Positions 53,301 through 64,000 of a stretch of 64,000 nt of DNA are shown here, in pieces. Under the pieces are notes generated by a model that was not told the origin of the DNA, made no database searches, and was given only the letters and a program-made list of their open reading frames with translations. A program made the translations under genes and the position numbers. Every line of letters begins with the position of its first letter. Position 1 is the stretch's first letter. The DNA comes from Diorhabda sublineata (taxonomy: Eukaryota; Arthropoda; Insecta; Coleoptera; Chrysomelidae), in assembly GCF_026230105.1 (NCBI RefSeq), contig NW_026614266.1, forward strand, positions 124,001 to 188,000, given 5' to 3'.

Positions 53301-54769
53301 ATATATAAGAAATGTTGAAATTGGACTTCAAATTAGGAAGATAGATTTTGAAAATTTTCAATCAACACAAATTGACAATCGACCTCAATGGGCTTCAATG
53401 GATGTTAATCGCCTATATCTGACAAAGTTAGATGCAAACTCACTCAAATATATGAGAAATGTTGAAATTCGACTTCAAATTAGGAAGATAGACTTTAAAA
53501 ATTTTCAATCAACACAAAGTGTCAGTTGACCTCAATGGACTTCAATGGATGTTAATCGCGTATATCTGACAAAGTTAGATGCAAACACACTCAAATATAT
53601 GAGAAATGTTGAAATTCGACTTCAAATTAGGAAGATAGACTTTGAAAATTTTCAATCAACACAAAGTGACAGTCGACCTCAATTGGCTTCAGTAGATGTT
53701 AATCGACGATATCTGACAAAGTTAGATGCAAACTCTCTCAAATATATAAGAAATGTTGAAATTCGACTTCAAATTAGGAAGATAGACTTTGAAAATTTTC
53801 AATCAACACAAATTGACAATCGACCTCAATGGGCTTCAATGGATGTTAATCGCCTATATCTGACAAAGTTAGATGCAAACTCACTCAAATATATGAGAAA
53901 TGTTGAAATTCGACTTCAAATTAGGAAGATAGACTTTAAAAATTTTCGATCAACACAAAGTGACAGTTGACCTCCATGGGCTTCAGTGGATGTTAATCGA
54001 CGATATCTGACAAAGTTTGATGCAAACTCTCTCAAATATATAAGAAATGTTGAAATTCGACTTCAAATTAGGAAGATAGACTTTGAACATTTTCAATCAA
54101 CACAAAGTGACAGTTGACCTCAATGGACCTCAATGGATGTTAATCGCGTATATCTGACAAAGTTAGATGCAAACACACTCAAATATATGAGAAATGTTGA
54201 AATTCGACTTCAAATTAGGAAGATAGACTTTGAAAATTTTCAATCAACACAAATTGACAATCGACCTCAATGGGCTTCAATGGATGTTAATCGCCTATAT
54301 CTGACAAAGTTAGATGCAAACTCACTCAAATATATGAGAAATGTTGGAATTCGACTTCAAATTAGGAAGATAGACTTTAAAAATTTCCAATCAACACAAA
54401 GTGTCAGTTGACCTCAATGGACTTCAATGGATGTTAATCGCGTATATCTGACAAAGTTAGATGCAAACACACTCAAATATATGAGAAATGTTGAAATTCG
54501 ACTTCAAATTAGGAAGATAGACTTTGAAAATTTTCAATCAACACAAAGTGTCAGTTGACCTCAATGGACTTCAATGGATGTTAATCGCGTATATCTGACA
54601 AAGTTAGATGCAAACACACTCAAATATATGAGAAATGTTGAAATTTGACTACAAATTAGGGAGATAGACTTTAAAAATTTTCAATCAACACAAAGTGACA
54701 GTCGACCTCAATGGGCTTCAATGGATGTTAATCGCCTATATCTGACAAAGTTAGATGCAAACTCACTCA
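50360..54769. repeat. 10-monomer (1,470-bp) higher-order repeat, three copies
   Basis: Copies at about 50,360-51,829, 51,830-53,299 and 53,300-54,769 are spaced exactly 10 x 147 bp. Starts 50,605, 52,075 and 53,545 open the same three-unit frame, and each copy has, in order, AATTTTCGATC, AAGTTTGATG with GAACATTTTC, GTTGGAATTCGAC with AATTTCCAATC, and a TTTGAC plus AGGGAG unit. Private changes include AATTGACC (52,791) in copy 2, CTCCATGGG (53,973) in copy 3 and GGAAGAAAGAC (51,574) in copy 1. This is the cleanest higher-order repeat of the window. Confidence 0.9.
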
Positions 54770-57700
54770 AATATATAAGAAATGTTGAAATTCGACTTCA
54801 AATTAGGAAGATAGACTTTGAAAATTTTCAATCAACACAAAGTGACAGTAGACCTCAATGGGCTTCAATGGAAGTTAATCGAAGATATCTGACAAAGATA
54901 GATGCAAACTCTCTCAAATATATAAGAAATGTTGAATTTCGACTTCAAATTAGGAAGATAGACTTTGAAAATTTTCAATCAACACAAATTGACAATCGAC
55001 CTCAATGGGCTTCAATGGATGTTAATCGCCTATATCTGACAAAGTTAGATGCAAACTCACTCAAATATATGAGAAATGTTGAAATTCGACTTCAAATTAG
55101 GAAGATAGACTTTGAAAATTTTCAATCAACACAAAGTGACAGTCGACCTCAATTGGCTTCAGTAGATGTTAATCGACGATATCTGACAAAGTTAGATGCA
55201 AACTCTCTCAAATATATAAGAAATGTTGAAATTCGACTTCAAATTAGGAAGATAGACTTTGAAAATTTTCAATCAACACAAATTGACAATCGACCTCAAT
55301 GGGCTTCAATGGATGTTAATCGCCTATATCTGATAATGTTAGATGCAAACTCACTCAAATATATGAGAAATGTTGGAATTCGACTTCAAATTAGGAAGAT
55401 AGACTTTAAAAATTTCCAATCAACACAAAGTGTCAGTTGACCTCAATGGACTTCAATGGATGTTAATCGCGTATATCTGACAAAGTTAGATGCAAACACA
55501 CTCAAATATATGAGAAATGTTGAAATTCGACTTCAAATTAGGAAGATAGACTTTGAAAATGTTCAATCAACACAAAGTGTCAGTTGACCTCAATGGACTT
55601 CAATGGATGTTAATCGCGTATATCTGACAAAGTTAGATGCAAACACACTCAAATATATGAGAAATGTTGAAATTTGACTTCAAATTAGGGAGATAGACTT
55701 TAAAAATTTTCAATCAACACAAAGTGACAGTCGACCTCAATGGGCTTCAATGGATGTTAATCGCCTATATCTGACAAAGTTAGATGCAAACTCACTCAAA
55801 TATATAAGAAATGTTGAAATTCGACTTCAAATTAGGAAGATAGACTTTGAAAATTTTCAATCAACACAAAGTGACAGTTGACCTCAATTGGCTTCAGTAA
55901 ATGTTAATCGACGATATCTGACAAAGTTAGATGCAAACTCTCTCAAATATATAAGAAATGTTGAAATTCGACTTCAAATTAGGAAGATAGACTTTGAAAA
56001 TTTTCAATCAACACAAAGTGACAGTCGACCTCAATTGTCTTCAGTAGATGTTAATCGACGATATCTGACAAAGTTAGATGCAAACTCTCTCAAATATATA
56101 AGAAATGTTGAAATTCGACTTCAAATTAGGAAGATAGACTTTGAAAATTTTCAATCAACACAAATTGACAATCGACCTCAATGGGCTTCAATGGATGTTA
56201 ATCGCCTATATCTGACAAAGTTAGATGCAAACTCACTCAAATATATAAGAAATGTTGAAATTGGACTTCAAATTAGGAAGATAGATTTTGAAAATTTTCA
56301 ATCAACACAAATTGACAATCGACCTCAATGGGCTTCAATGGATGTTAATCGCCTATATCTGACAAAGTTAGATGCAAACTCACTCAAATATATGAGAAAT
56401 GTTGAAATTCGACTTCAAATTAGGAAGATATACTTTAAAAATTTTCAATCAACACAAAGTGTCAGTTGACCTCAATGGACTTCAATGGATGTTAATCGCG
56501 TATATCTGACAAAGTTAGATGCAAACACACTCAAATATATGAGAAATGTTGAAATTTGACTTCAAATTAGGGAGATAGACTTTAAAAATTTTCAATCAAC
56601 ACAAAGTGACAGTCGACCTCAATGGGCTTCAATGGATGTTAATCGCCTATATCTGACAAAGTTAGATGCAAACTCACTCAAATATATAAGAAATGTTGAA
56701 ATTCGACTTCAAATTAGGAAGATAGACTTTGAAAATTTTCAATCAACACAAAGTGACAGTAGACCTCAATGGGCTTCAATGGAAGTTAATCGACGATATC
56801 TGACAAAGATAGATGCAAACTCTCTCAAATATATAAGAAATGTTGAATTTCGACTTCAAATTAGGAAGATAGACTTTGAAAATTTTCAATCAACACAAAT
56901 TGACAATCGACCTCAATGGGCTTCAATGGATGTTAATCGCCTATATCTGACAAAGTTAGATGCAAACTCACTCAAATATATGAGAAATGTTGAAATTCGA
57001 CTTCAAATTAGGAAGATAGACTTTGAAAATTTTCAATCAACACAAAGTGACAGTCGACCTCAATTGGCTTCAGTAGATGTTAATCGACGATATCTGACAA
57101 AGTTAGATGCAAACTCTCTCAAATATATAAGAAATGTTGAAATTCGACTTCAAATTAGGAAGATAGACTTTGAAAATTTTCAATCAACACAAATTGACAA
57201 TCGACCTCAATGGTCTTCAATGGATGTTAATCGCCTATATCTGATAAAGTTAGATGCAAACTCACTCAAATATATGAGAAATGTTGGAATTCGACTTCAA
57301 ATTAGGAAGATAGACTTTAAAAATTTCCAATCAACACAAAGTGTCAGTTGACCTCAATGGACTTCAATGGATGTTAATCGCGTATATCTGACAAAGTTAG
57401 ATGCAAACACACTCAAATATATGAGAAATGTTGAAATTCGACTTCAAATTAGGAAGATAGACTTTGAAAATTTTCAATCAACACAAAGTGTCAGTTGACC
57501 TCAATGGACTTCAATGGATGTTAATCGCGTATATCTGACAAAGTTAGATGCAAACACACTCAAATATATGAGAAATGTTGAAATTTGACTTCAAATTAGG
57601 GAGATAGACTTTAAAAATTTTCAATCAACACAAAGTGACAGTCGACCTCAATGGGCTTCAATGGATGTTAATCGCCTATATCTGACAAAGTTAGATGCAA

Positions 57701-59275
57701 ACTCACTCAAATATATAAGGAATGTTGAAATTCGACTTCAAATTAGGAAGATAGACTTTGAAATTTTCAATCAACACAAAGTGACAATCGACCTCAATGG
57801 GCTTCAATGGATGTTAATCGTCTATATCTGACAAAGTTAGATGCAAACTCACTCAAATATATAAGAAATGTTGAAATTGGACTTCAAATTAGGAAGATAG
57901 ATTTTGAAAATTGTCAATCAACACAAAGTGTCAGTTGACCTCAATGGACTTCAATGGATGTTAATCGCGTATATCTGACAAAGTTAGATGCAAACACACT
58001 CAAATATATGAGAAATGTTGAAAATTGACTTCAAATTAGGGAGATAGACTTTAAAAATTTTCAATCAACACAAAGTGACAGTCGACCTCAATGGGCTTCA
58101 ATGGATGTTAATCGCCTATATCTGACAAAGTTAGATGCAAACTCACTCAAATATATAAGAAATGTTGAAATTCGACTTCAAATTAGGAAGATAGACTTTG
58201 AAAATTTTCAATCAACACAAAGTGACAGTAGACCTCAATGGGCTTCAATGGAAGTTAATCGACGATATCTGACAAAGATAGATACAAACTCTCTCAAATA
58301 TATAAGAAATGTTGAATTTCGACTTCAAATTAGGAAGATAGACTTTGAAAATTTTCAATCAACACAAATTGACAATCGACCTCAATGGGCTTCAATGGAT
58401 GTTAATCGCCTATATCTGACAAAGTTAGATGCAAACTCACTCAAATATATGAGAAATGTTGAAATTCGACTTCAAATTAGGAAGATAGACTTTGAAAATT
58501 TTCAATCAACACAAAGTGACAGTCGACCTCAATTGGCTTCAGTAGATGTTAATCGACGATATCTGACAAAGTTAGATGCAAACTCTCTCAAATATATAAG
58601 AAATGTTGAAATTCGACTTCAAATTAGGAAGATAGACTTTGAAAATTTTCAATCAACACAAATTGACAATCGACCTCAATGGTCTTCAATGGATGTTAAT
58701 CGCCTATATCTGATAAAGTTAGATGCAAACTCACTCAAATATATGAGAAATGTTGGAATTCGACTTCAAATTAGGAAGATAGACTTTAAAAATTTCCAAT
58801 CAACACAAAGTGTCAGTTGACCTCAATGGACTTCAATGGATGTTAATCGCGTATATCTGACAAAGTTAGATGCAAACACACTCAAATATATGAGAAATGT
58901 TGAAATTCGACTTCAAATTAGGAAGATAGACTTTGAAAATTTTCAATCAACACAAAGTGTCAGTTGACCTCAATGGACTTCAATGGATGTTAATCGCGTA
59001 TATCTGACAAAGTTAGATGCAAACACACTCAAATATATGAGAAATGTTGAAATTTGACTTCAAATTAGGGAGATAGACTTTAAAAATTTTCAATCAACAC
59101 AAAGTGACAGTCGACCTCAATGGGCTTCAATGGATGTTAATCGCCTATATCTGACAAAGTTAGATGCAAACTCACTCAAATATATAAGAAATGTTGAAAT
59201 TCGACTTCAAATTAGGAAGATAGACTTTGAAATTTTCAATCAACACAAAGTGACAGTAGACCTCAATGGGCTTCA
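54721..59275. repeat. 10- to 13-monomer blocks, offsets 1,911 and 1,469 bp
   Basis: Open frames of 239 codons begin at 54,721, 56,632 and 58,101 and have the same unit order, including AGTAGACC without the usual deletion, GTTGAATTTCGAC, CTGATAA and GTTGGAATTCGAC. The 54,721 to 56,632 spacing is 13 x 147; the 56,632 to 58,101 spacing is 10 x 147 minus 1. The last two share TGGTCTTC (57,212 and 58,681). The first has TGGGCTTC, CTGATAATG and CGAAGATATC instead. Confidence 0.85.
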
Positions 59276-61860
59276 ATGGAAGTTAATCGACGATATCTGA
59301 CAAAGATAGATGCAAACTCTCTCAAATATATAAGAAATGTTGAAATTCGACTTCAAATTAGGAAGATAGACTTTGAAAATTTTCAATCAACACAAATTGA
59401 CAATCGACCTCAATGGGCTTCAATGGATGTTAATCGCCTATATCTGACAAAGTTAGATGCAAACTCACTCAAATATATGAGAAATGTTGAAATTCGACTT
59501 CAAATTAGGAAGATAGACTTTGAAAATTTTCAATCAACACAAAGTGACAGTCGACCTCAATTGGCTTCAGTAGATGTTAATCGACGATATCTGACAAAGT
59601 TAGATGCAAACTCTCTCAAATATATAAGAAATGTTGAAATTCGACTTCAAATTAGGAAGATAGACTTTGAAAATTTTCAATCAACACAAAGTGACAGTCG
59701 ACCTCAATTGTCTTCAGTAGATGTTAATCGACGATATCTGACAAAGTTAGATGCAAACTCTCTCAAATATATAAGAAATGTTGAAATTCGACTTCAAATT
59801 AGGAAGATAGACTTTGAAAATTTTCAATCAACACAAATTGACAATCGACCTCAATGGGCTTCAATGGATGTTAATCGCCTATATCTGACAAAGTTAGATG
59901 CAAACTCACTCAAATATATAAGAAATGTTGAAATTGGACTTCAAATTAGGAAGATAGATTTTGAAAATTTTCAATCAACACAAATTGACATTCGACCTCA
60001 ATGGGCTTCAATGGATGTTAATCGCCTATATCTGACAAAGTTAGATGCAAACTCACTCAAATATATGAGAAATGTTGAAATTCGACTTCAAATTAGGAAG
60101 ATAGACTTTAAAAATTTTCAATCAACACAAAGTGTCAGTTGACCTCAATGGACTTCAATGGATGTTAATCGCGTATATCTGACAAAGTTAGATGCAAACA
60201 CACTCAAATATATGAGAAATGTTGAAATTCGACTTCAAATTAGGAAGATAGACTTTGAAAATTTTCAATCAACACAAATTGACAATCGACCTCAATGGGC
60301 TTCAGTGGATGTTAATCGACGATATCTGACAAAGTTAGATGCGAACTCACTCAAATATATGAGAAATGTTGAAATTCGACTTCAAATTAGGAAGATAGAC
60401 TTTGAAAATTTTCAATCAACACAAAGTGACAGTCGACCTCAATTGTCTTCAGTAGATGTTAATCGACGATATCTGACAAAGTTAGATGCAAACTCTCTCA
60501 AATATATAAGAAATGTTGAAATTCGACTTCAAATTAGGAAGATAGACTTTGAAAATTTTCAATCAACACAAAGTGTCAGTTGACCTCAATGGACTTCAAT
60601 GGATGTTAATCGCGTATATCTGACAAAGTTAGATGCAAACACACTCAAATATATGAGAAATGTTGAAATTCGACTTCAAATTAGGAAGATTGAGTTTGAA
60701 AATTTTCAATCAACACAAAGTGTCAGTTGACCTCAATGGACTTCAATGGATGTTAATCGCGTATATCTGACAAAGTTAGATGCAAACACACTCAAATATA
60801 TGAGAAATGTTGAAATTTGACTTCAAATTAGGGAGATAGACTTTAAAAATTTTCAATCAACACAAATTGACAATCGACCTCAATGGGCTTCAATGGATGT
60901 TAATCGCCTATATCTGATAAAGTTAGATGCAAACTCACTCAAATATATGAGAAATGTTGGAATTCGACTTCAAATTAGGAAGATAGACTTTAAAAATTTC
61001 CAATCAACACAAAGTGTCAGTTGACCTCAATGGACTTCAATGGATGTTAATCGCGTATATCTGACAAAGTTAGATGCAAACACACTCAAATATATGAGAA
61101 ATGTTGAAATTCGACTTCAAATTAGGAAGATAGACTTTGAAAATTTTCAATCAACACAAAGTGTCAGTTGACCTCAATGGACTTCAATGGATGTTAATCG
61201 CGTATATCTGACAAAGTTAGATGCAAACACACTCAAATATATGAGAAATGTTGAAATTTGACTTCAAATTAGGGAGATAGACTTTAAAAATTTTCAATCA
61301 ACACAAAGTAACAGTCGACCTCAATGGGCTTCAATGGATGTTAATCGCCTATATCTGACAAAGTTAGATGCAAACTCACTCAAATATATAAGAAATGTTG
61401 AAATTCGACTTCAAATTAGGAAGATAGACTTTGAAATTTTCAATCAACACAAAGTGACAGTAGACCTCAATGGGCTTCAATGGAAGTTAATCGACGATAT
61501 CTGACAAAGATAGATGCAAACTCTCTCAAATATATAAGAAATGTTGAAATTCGACTTCAAATTAGGAAGATAGACTTTGAAAATTTTCAATCAACACAAA
61601 TTGACAATCGACCTCAATGGGCTTCAATGGAAGTTAATCGACGATATCTGACAAAGTTAGATGCAAACTCACTCAAATATATGAGAAATGTTGAAATTCG
61701 ACTTCAAATTAGGAAGATAGACTTTGAAAATTTTCAATCAACACAAAGTGACAGTCGACCTCAATTGGCTTCAGTAGATGTTAATCGACGATATCTGACA
61801 AAGTTAGATGCAAACTCTCTCAAATATATAAGAAATGTTGAAATTCGACTTCAAATTAGG
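58656..61860. repeat. blocks related at offsets 2,204 and 3,673 bp
   Basis: About 60,860-61,860 follows 58,656-59,656 at 2,204 bp (15 x 147 minus 1), with 61,480 matching 59,276 and the CTGATAAAG unit at 60,895 matching 58,690. The part at 59,717-60,140 follows 56,044-56,469 at 3,673 bp (25 x 147 minus 2), sharing ATTGTCTTCAG followed by the ATTGGACTTC unit. The region is thus built from two sources. Confidence 0.76.
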
Positions 61861-62399
61861 AAGATAGACTTTGAAAATTTTCAATCAACACAAAGTGACA
61901 GTTGACCTCAATTGGCTTCAGTAGATGTTAATCGACGATATCTGACAAAGTTAGATGCAAACTCTCTCAAATATATAAGAAATGTTGAAATTCGACTTCA
62001 AATTAGGAAGATAGACTTTGAAATTTTCAATCAACACAAAGTGACAGTAGACCTCAATGGGCTTCAATGGAAGTTAATCGACGATATCTGACAAAGATAG
62101 ATGCAAACTCTCTCAAATATATAAGAAATGTTGAAATTCGACTTCAAATTAGGAAGATAGACTTTGAAAATTTTCAATCAACACAAATTGACAATCGACC
62201 TCAATGGGCTTCAATGGATGTTAATCGCCTATATCTGACAAAGTTAGATGCAAACCCACTCAAATATATGAGAAATGTTGAAATTCGACTTCAAATTAGG
62301 AAGATAGACTTTGAAAATTTTCAATCAACACAAAGTGACAGTTGACCTCAATGGACCTCAATGGATGTTAATCGCGTATATCTGACAAAGTTAGATGCA

Positions 62400-64000
62400 A
62401 ACACACTCAAATATATGAGAAATGTTGAAATTTGACTACGAATTAGGGAGATAGACTTTAAAAATTTTCAATCAACACAAAGTGACAGTCGACCTCAATG
62501 GGCTTCAATGGATGTTAATCGCCTATATCTGACAAAGTTATATGGAAACTCACTCAAATATATGAGAAATGTTGAAATTCGACTTCAAGTTAGGAAGATA
62601 GACTTTGAAAATTTTCAATCAACACAAAGTGACAGTTGACCTCAATGGACTTCAATGGATGTTAATCGCGTATATCTGACAAAGTTAGATGCAAACACAC
62701 TCAAATATATGAGAAATGTTGAAATTTGACTTCAAATTAGGAAGATAGACTTTGAAAATTTTCAATTAACACAAATTGACAATCGACCTCAATGGGCTTC
62801 AATGGATGTTAATCGCCTATATCAGACAAAGTTAGATGCAAACTCACTCAAATATATGAGGAATGTTGGAATTCGACTTCATATTAGGAAGATAGACTTT
62901 GAAAATTTTCAATCAACACAAATTGACAATCGACCTCAATGGGCTTCAGTGGATGTTAATCGACGATATCTGACAAAGTTAGATGCAAACACACTCAAAT
63001 ATATGAGAAATGTTGAAATTTGACTACGAATTAGGGAGATAGTCTTTGAAAATTTTCAATCAACACAAATTAACAATCGACCTCAATGGGCTTCAGTGGA
63101 TGTTAATCGACGATATCTGACAAAGTTAGATGCGAACTCACTCAAATATATGAGAAATGTTGAAATTCGACTTTAAATTAGGAAGATAGACTTTGAAAAT
63201 TTTCAATCAACACAAAGTGACAGTTGACCTCAATGGACTTCAATGGATGTTAATCGCGTATATTTGACAAAGTTAGATGCAAACACACTCAAATATATGA
63301 GAAATGTTGAAATTGGACTTCAAATTAGGGAGATAGACTTTGAAAATTTTCAATCAACACAAATTGACAATCGACCTCAATGGGCTTCAATGGATGTTAA
63401 TCGCCTATATCTGACAAAGTTAGATGCAAACTCACTCAAATATATAAGAAATGTTGAAATTCGACTTCAAATTAGGAAGATAGACTTTGAAAATTTTCAA
63501 TCAACACAAATTGACAATCGACCTCAATGGGCTTCAATGGATGTTAATCGCCTATATCTAACAAAGTTAGATGCAAACTCACTCAAATATATGAGAAATG
63601 TTGAAATTTGACTTCAAATTAGGGAGATAGACTTTAAAAATTTTCAATCAACACAAAGTGACAGTCGACCTCAATGGGCTTCAATGGATGTTAATCGCCT
63701 ATATCTGACAAAGTTAGATGCAAACTCACTCAAATATATGAGGAATGTTGGAATTCGACTTCATATTAGGAAGATAGACTTTGAAAATTTTCAATCAACA
63801 CAAATTGACAATCGACCTCAATGGGCTTCAGTGGATGTTAATTGACGATATCTGACAAAGTTAGATGCGAACTCACTCAAATATATGAGAAATGTTGAAA
63901 TTCGACTTCAAATTAGGAAGATAGAGTTTAAAAATTTTCGATCAACACAAAGTGACAGTTGACCTCAATGGGCTTCAGTGGATGTTAATCGACGATATCT
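62400..64000. repeat. right end of window, monomers rich in private variants
   Basis: Private or rare forms cluster here: GACTACGAATTAGG (62,434 and 63,022), TTATATGGAAAC (62,539), CAAGTTAGG (62,586), CAATTAACAC (62,764), TATCAGACAAAG (62,820), CATATTAGG (62,880 and 63,762), AATTAACAATC (63,068), CTTTAAATTAGG (63,171), TATTTGACAAAG (63,260), TATCTAACAAAG (63,555), AATTGACGAT (63,840) and GATAGAGTTT (63,920). Despite this the 147-bp register holds to the last base. Confidence 0.82.

Larger units (their letters stand above)
1..64000. repeat. 147-bp satellite tandem array, whole window
   Basis: Every line of the window reads as the same unit, all in one orientation. I set the unit start at ATGGATGTTAATC, with GTG, GTA or GCG replacing ATG in some copies. 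Starts recur every 147 bp (for example 518, 665 and 812) apart from single-base losses. The phase of the start modulo 147 drifts from 77 at base 518 to 33 at base 63,243, a net loss of 44 bases, so about 435 copies are present. Copies differ at recurrent positions: codon 1, the fifth and sixth codons (CGACGA, CGCCTA or CGCGTA), AAGTTA/AAGATA/AAGTTT, ACTCTC/ACTCAC/ACACAC, ATAAGA/ATGAGA, TTCGAC/TTTGAC, GAAAATTTTC/AAAAATTTTC, AGTGACAGT/ATTGACAAT/AGTGTCAGT, and CGACC/TGACC. No unique DNA interrupts the array. The role is not shown by the sequence; centromeric or heterochromatic satellite is an inference from array size and unit length. Confidence 0.98.

Noticed and set aside
59276..60142. 288-codon open frame (and the similar one at 25,335-26,201) as a repeat-protein gene
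   Set aside because: It is six satellite monomers read in the one open frame. No unique N- or C-terminal part, promoter or recognisable domain is present, and the same units carry stops and 1-bp losses a few copies away.
518..63611. All other + strand open frames of 73 to 239 codons as separate small genes
   Set aside because: Each is a segment of the same 49-codon unit, starting at the unit's ATG (or, for frames beginning MASV, at an ATT in ATTGGCTTCAG) and ending at a recurrent TGA, TAA or frameshift. They are shadows of the repeat.
1..64000. CRISPR array
   Set aside because: There is no repeat-spacer alternation. The whole 147-bp unit is conserved and no variable spacers exist.
1..64000. 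Telomeric repeats, LTR or LINE insertions, tRNA-like or rRNA sequence within the array
   Set aside because: I read through the units and found only the 147-bp monomer and its variants. The register is never broken by more than one base.
1..64000. Bacterial or phage origin of the repeat (for example a giant surface-protein gene)
   Set aside because: Frequent in-frame stops, no ribosome binding sites tied to starts, no unique genes in 64 kb, and higher-order block structure typical of eukaryotic satellites make this unlikely. It is not formally excluded without flanking sequence.

Overview
The whole 64 kb window is one uninterrupted head-to-tail tandem array of a 147-bp satellite monomer. By arithmetic it holds about 435 copies. 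The array enters at base 1 and leaves at base 64000 in mid-monomer, so neither edge is present. I see no unique-sequence gene, tRNA, rRNA, CRISPR array or transposon inside it. The monomer is AT-rich (a hand count of one monomer gives 50 of 147 G or C, 34%). This points to a eukaryotic chromosome, most likely centromeric, pericentromeric or subtelomeric heterochromatin resolved by long reads. I cannot name the organism from the sequence.

All apparent coding frames are by-products of the repeat. The monomer length is 3 x 49, so the one strand frame that lacks stops stays open from copy to copy until a TGA, a TAA or a 1-bp deletion interrupts it. The open stretches (73 to 288 codons) are pieces of the same 49-residue string, and the differences between copies are mostly amino-acid-changing. 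I therefore annotate no CDS.

The information lies in the arrangement of monomer variants. About twenty recurrent variant positions allow blocks to be matched. From left to right: (1) 0-5.4 kb, 7- to 11-monomer blocks with offsets of 1,028, 1,615 and 1,468 bp; (2) 5.5-15.5 kb, a 35-monomer block duplicated in tandem at an offset of 5,139 bp and itself built of 4-mers and dimers; (3) 15.5-28.3 kb, further copies of that block and of a neighbouring block (offsets 8,078/8,225, 2,204 and 10,429), interrupted by a 1,763-bp tandem duplication; (4) 28.9-30.6 kb, an 882-bp duplication; (5) 30-41.3 kb, duplications at 4,701/4,553 and 2,350 bp; (6) 41.5-43.2 kb, a mosaic of earlier blocks; (7) 43.5-46.1 kb, a stretch rich in private mutations; (8) 47.4-50.3 kb, mixed blocks; (9) 50.36-54.77 kb, a clean 10-monomer (1,470-bp) higher-order repeat in three copies; (10) 54.7-62.3 kb, related 10- to 13-monomer blocks; (11) 62.4-64 kb, again rich in private mutations, possibly because an array edge is near.

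Points of interest are the monomer length equal to the nucleosome core, A/T runs spaced about 10.7 bp, a 14-bp palindrome in the commonest form, loss of reading frame mainly through CGA-to-TGA changes at CpG, and the record of unequal exchange kept by the variants. All offsets were derived by hand from matching start positions and rare marker variants. Percent identities were not computed.
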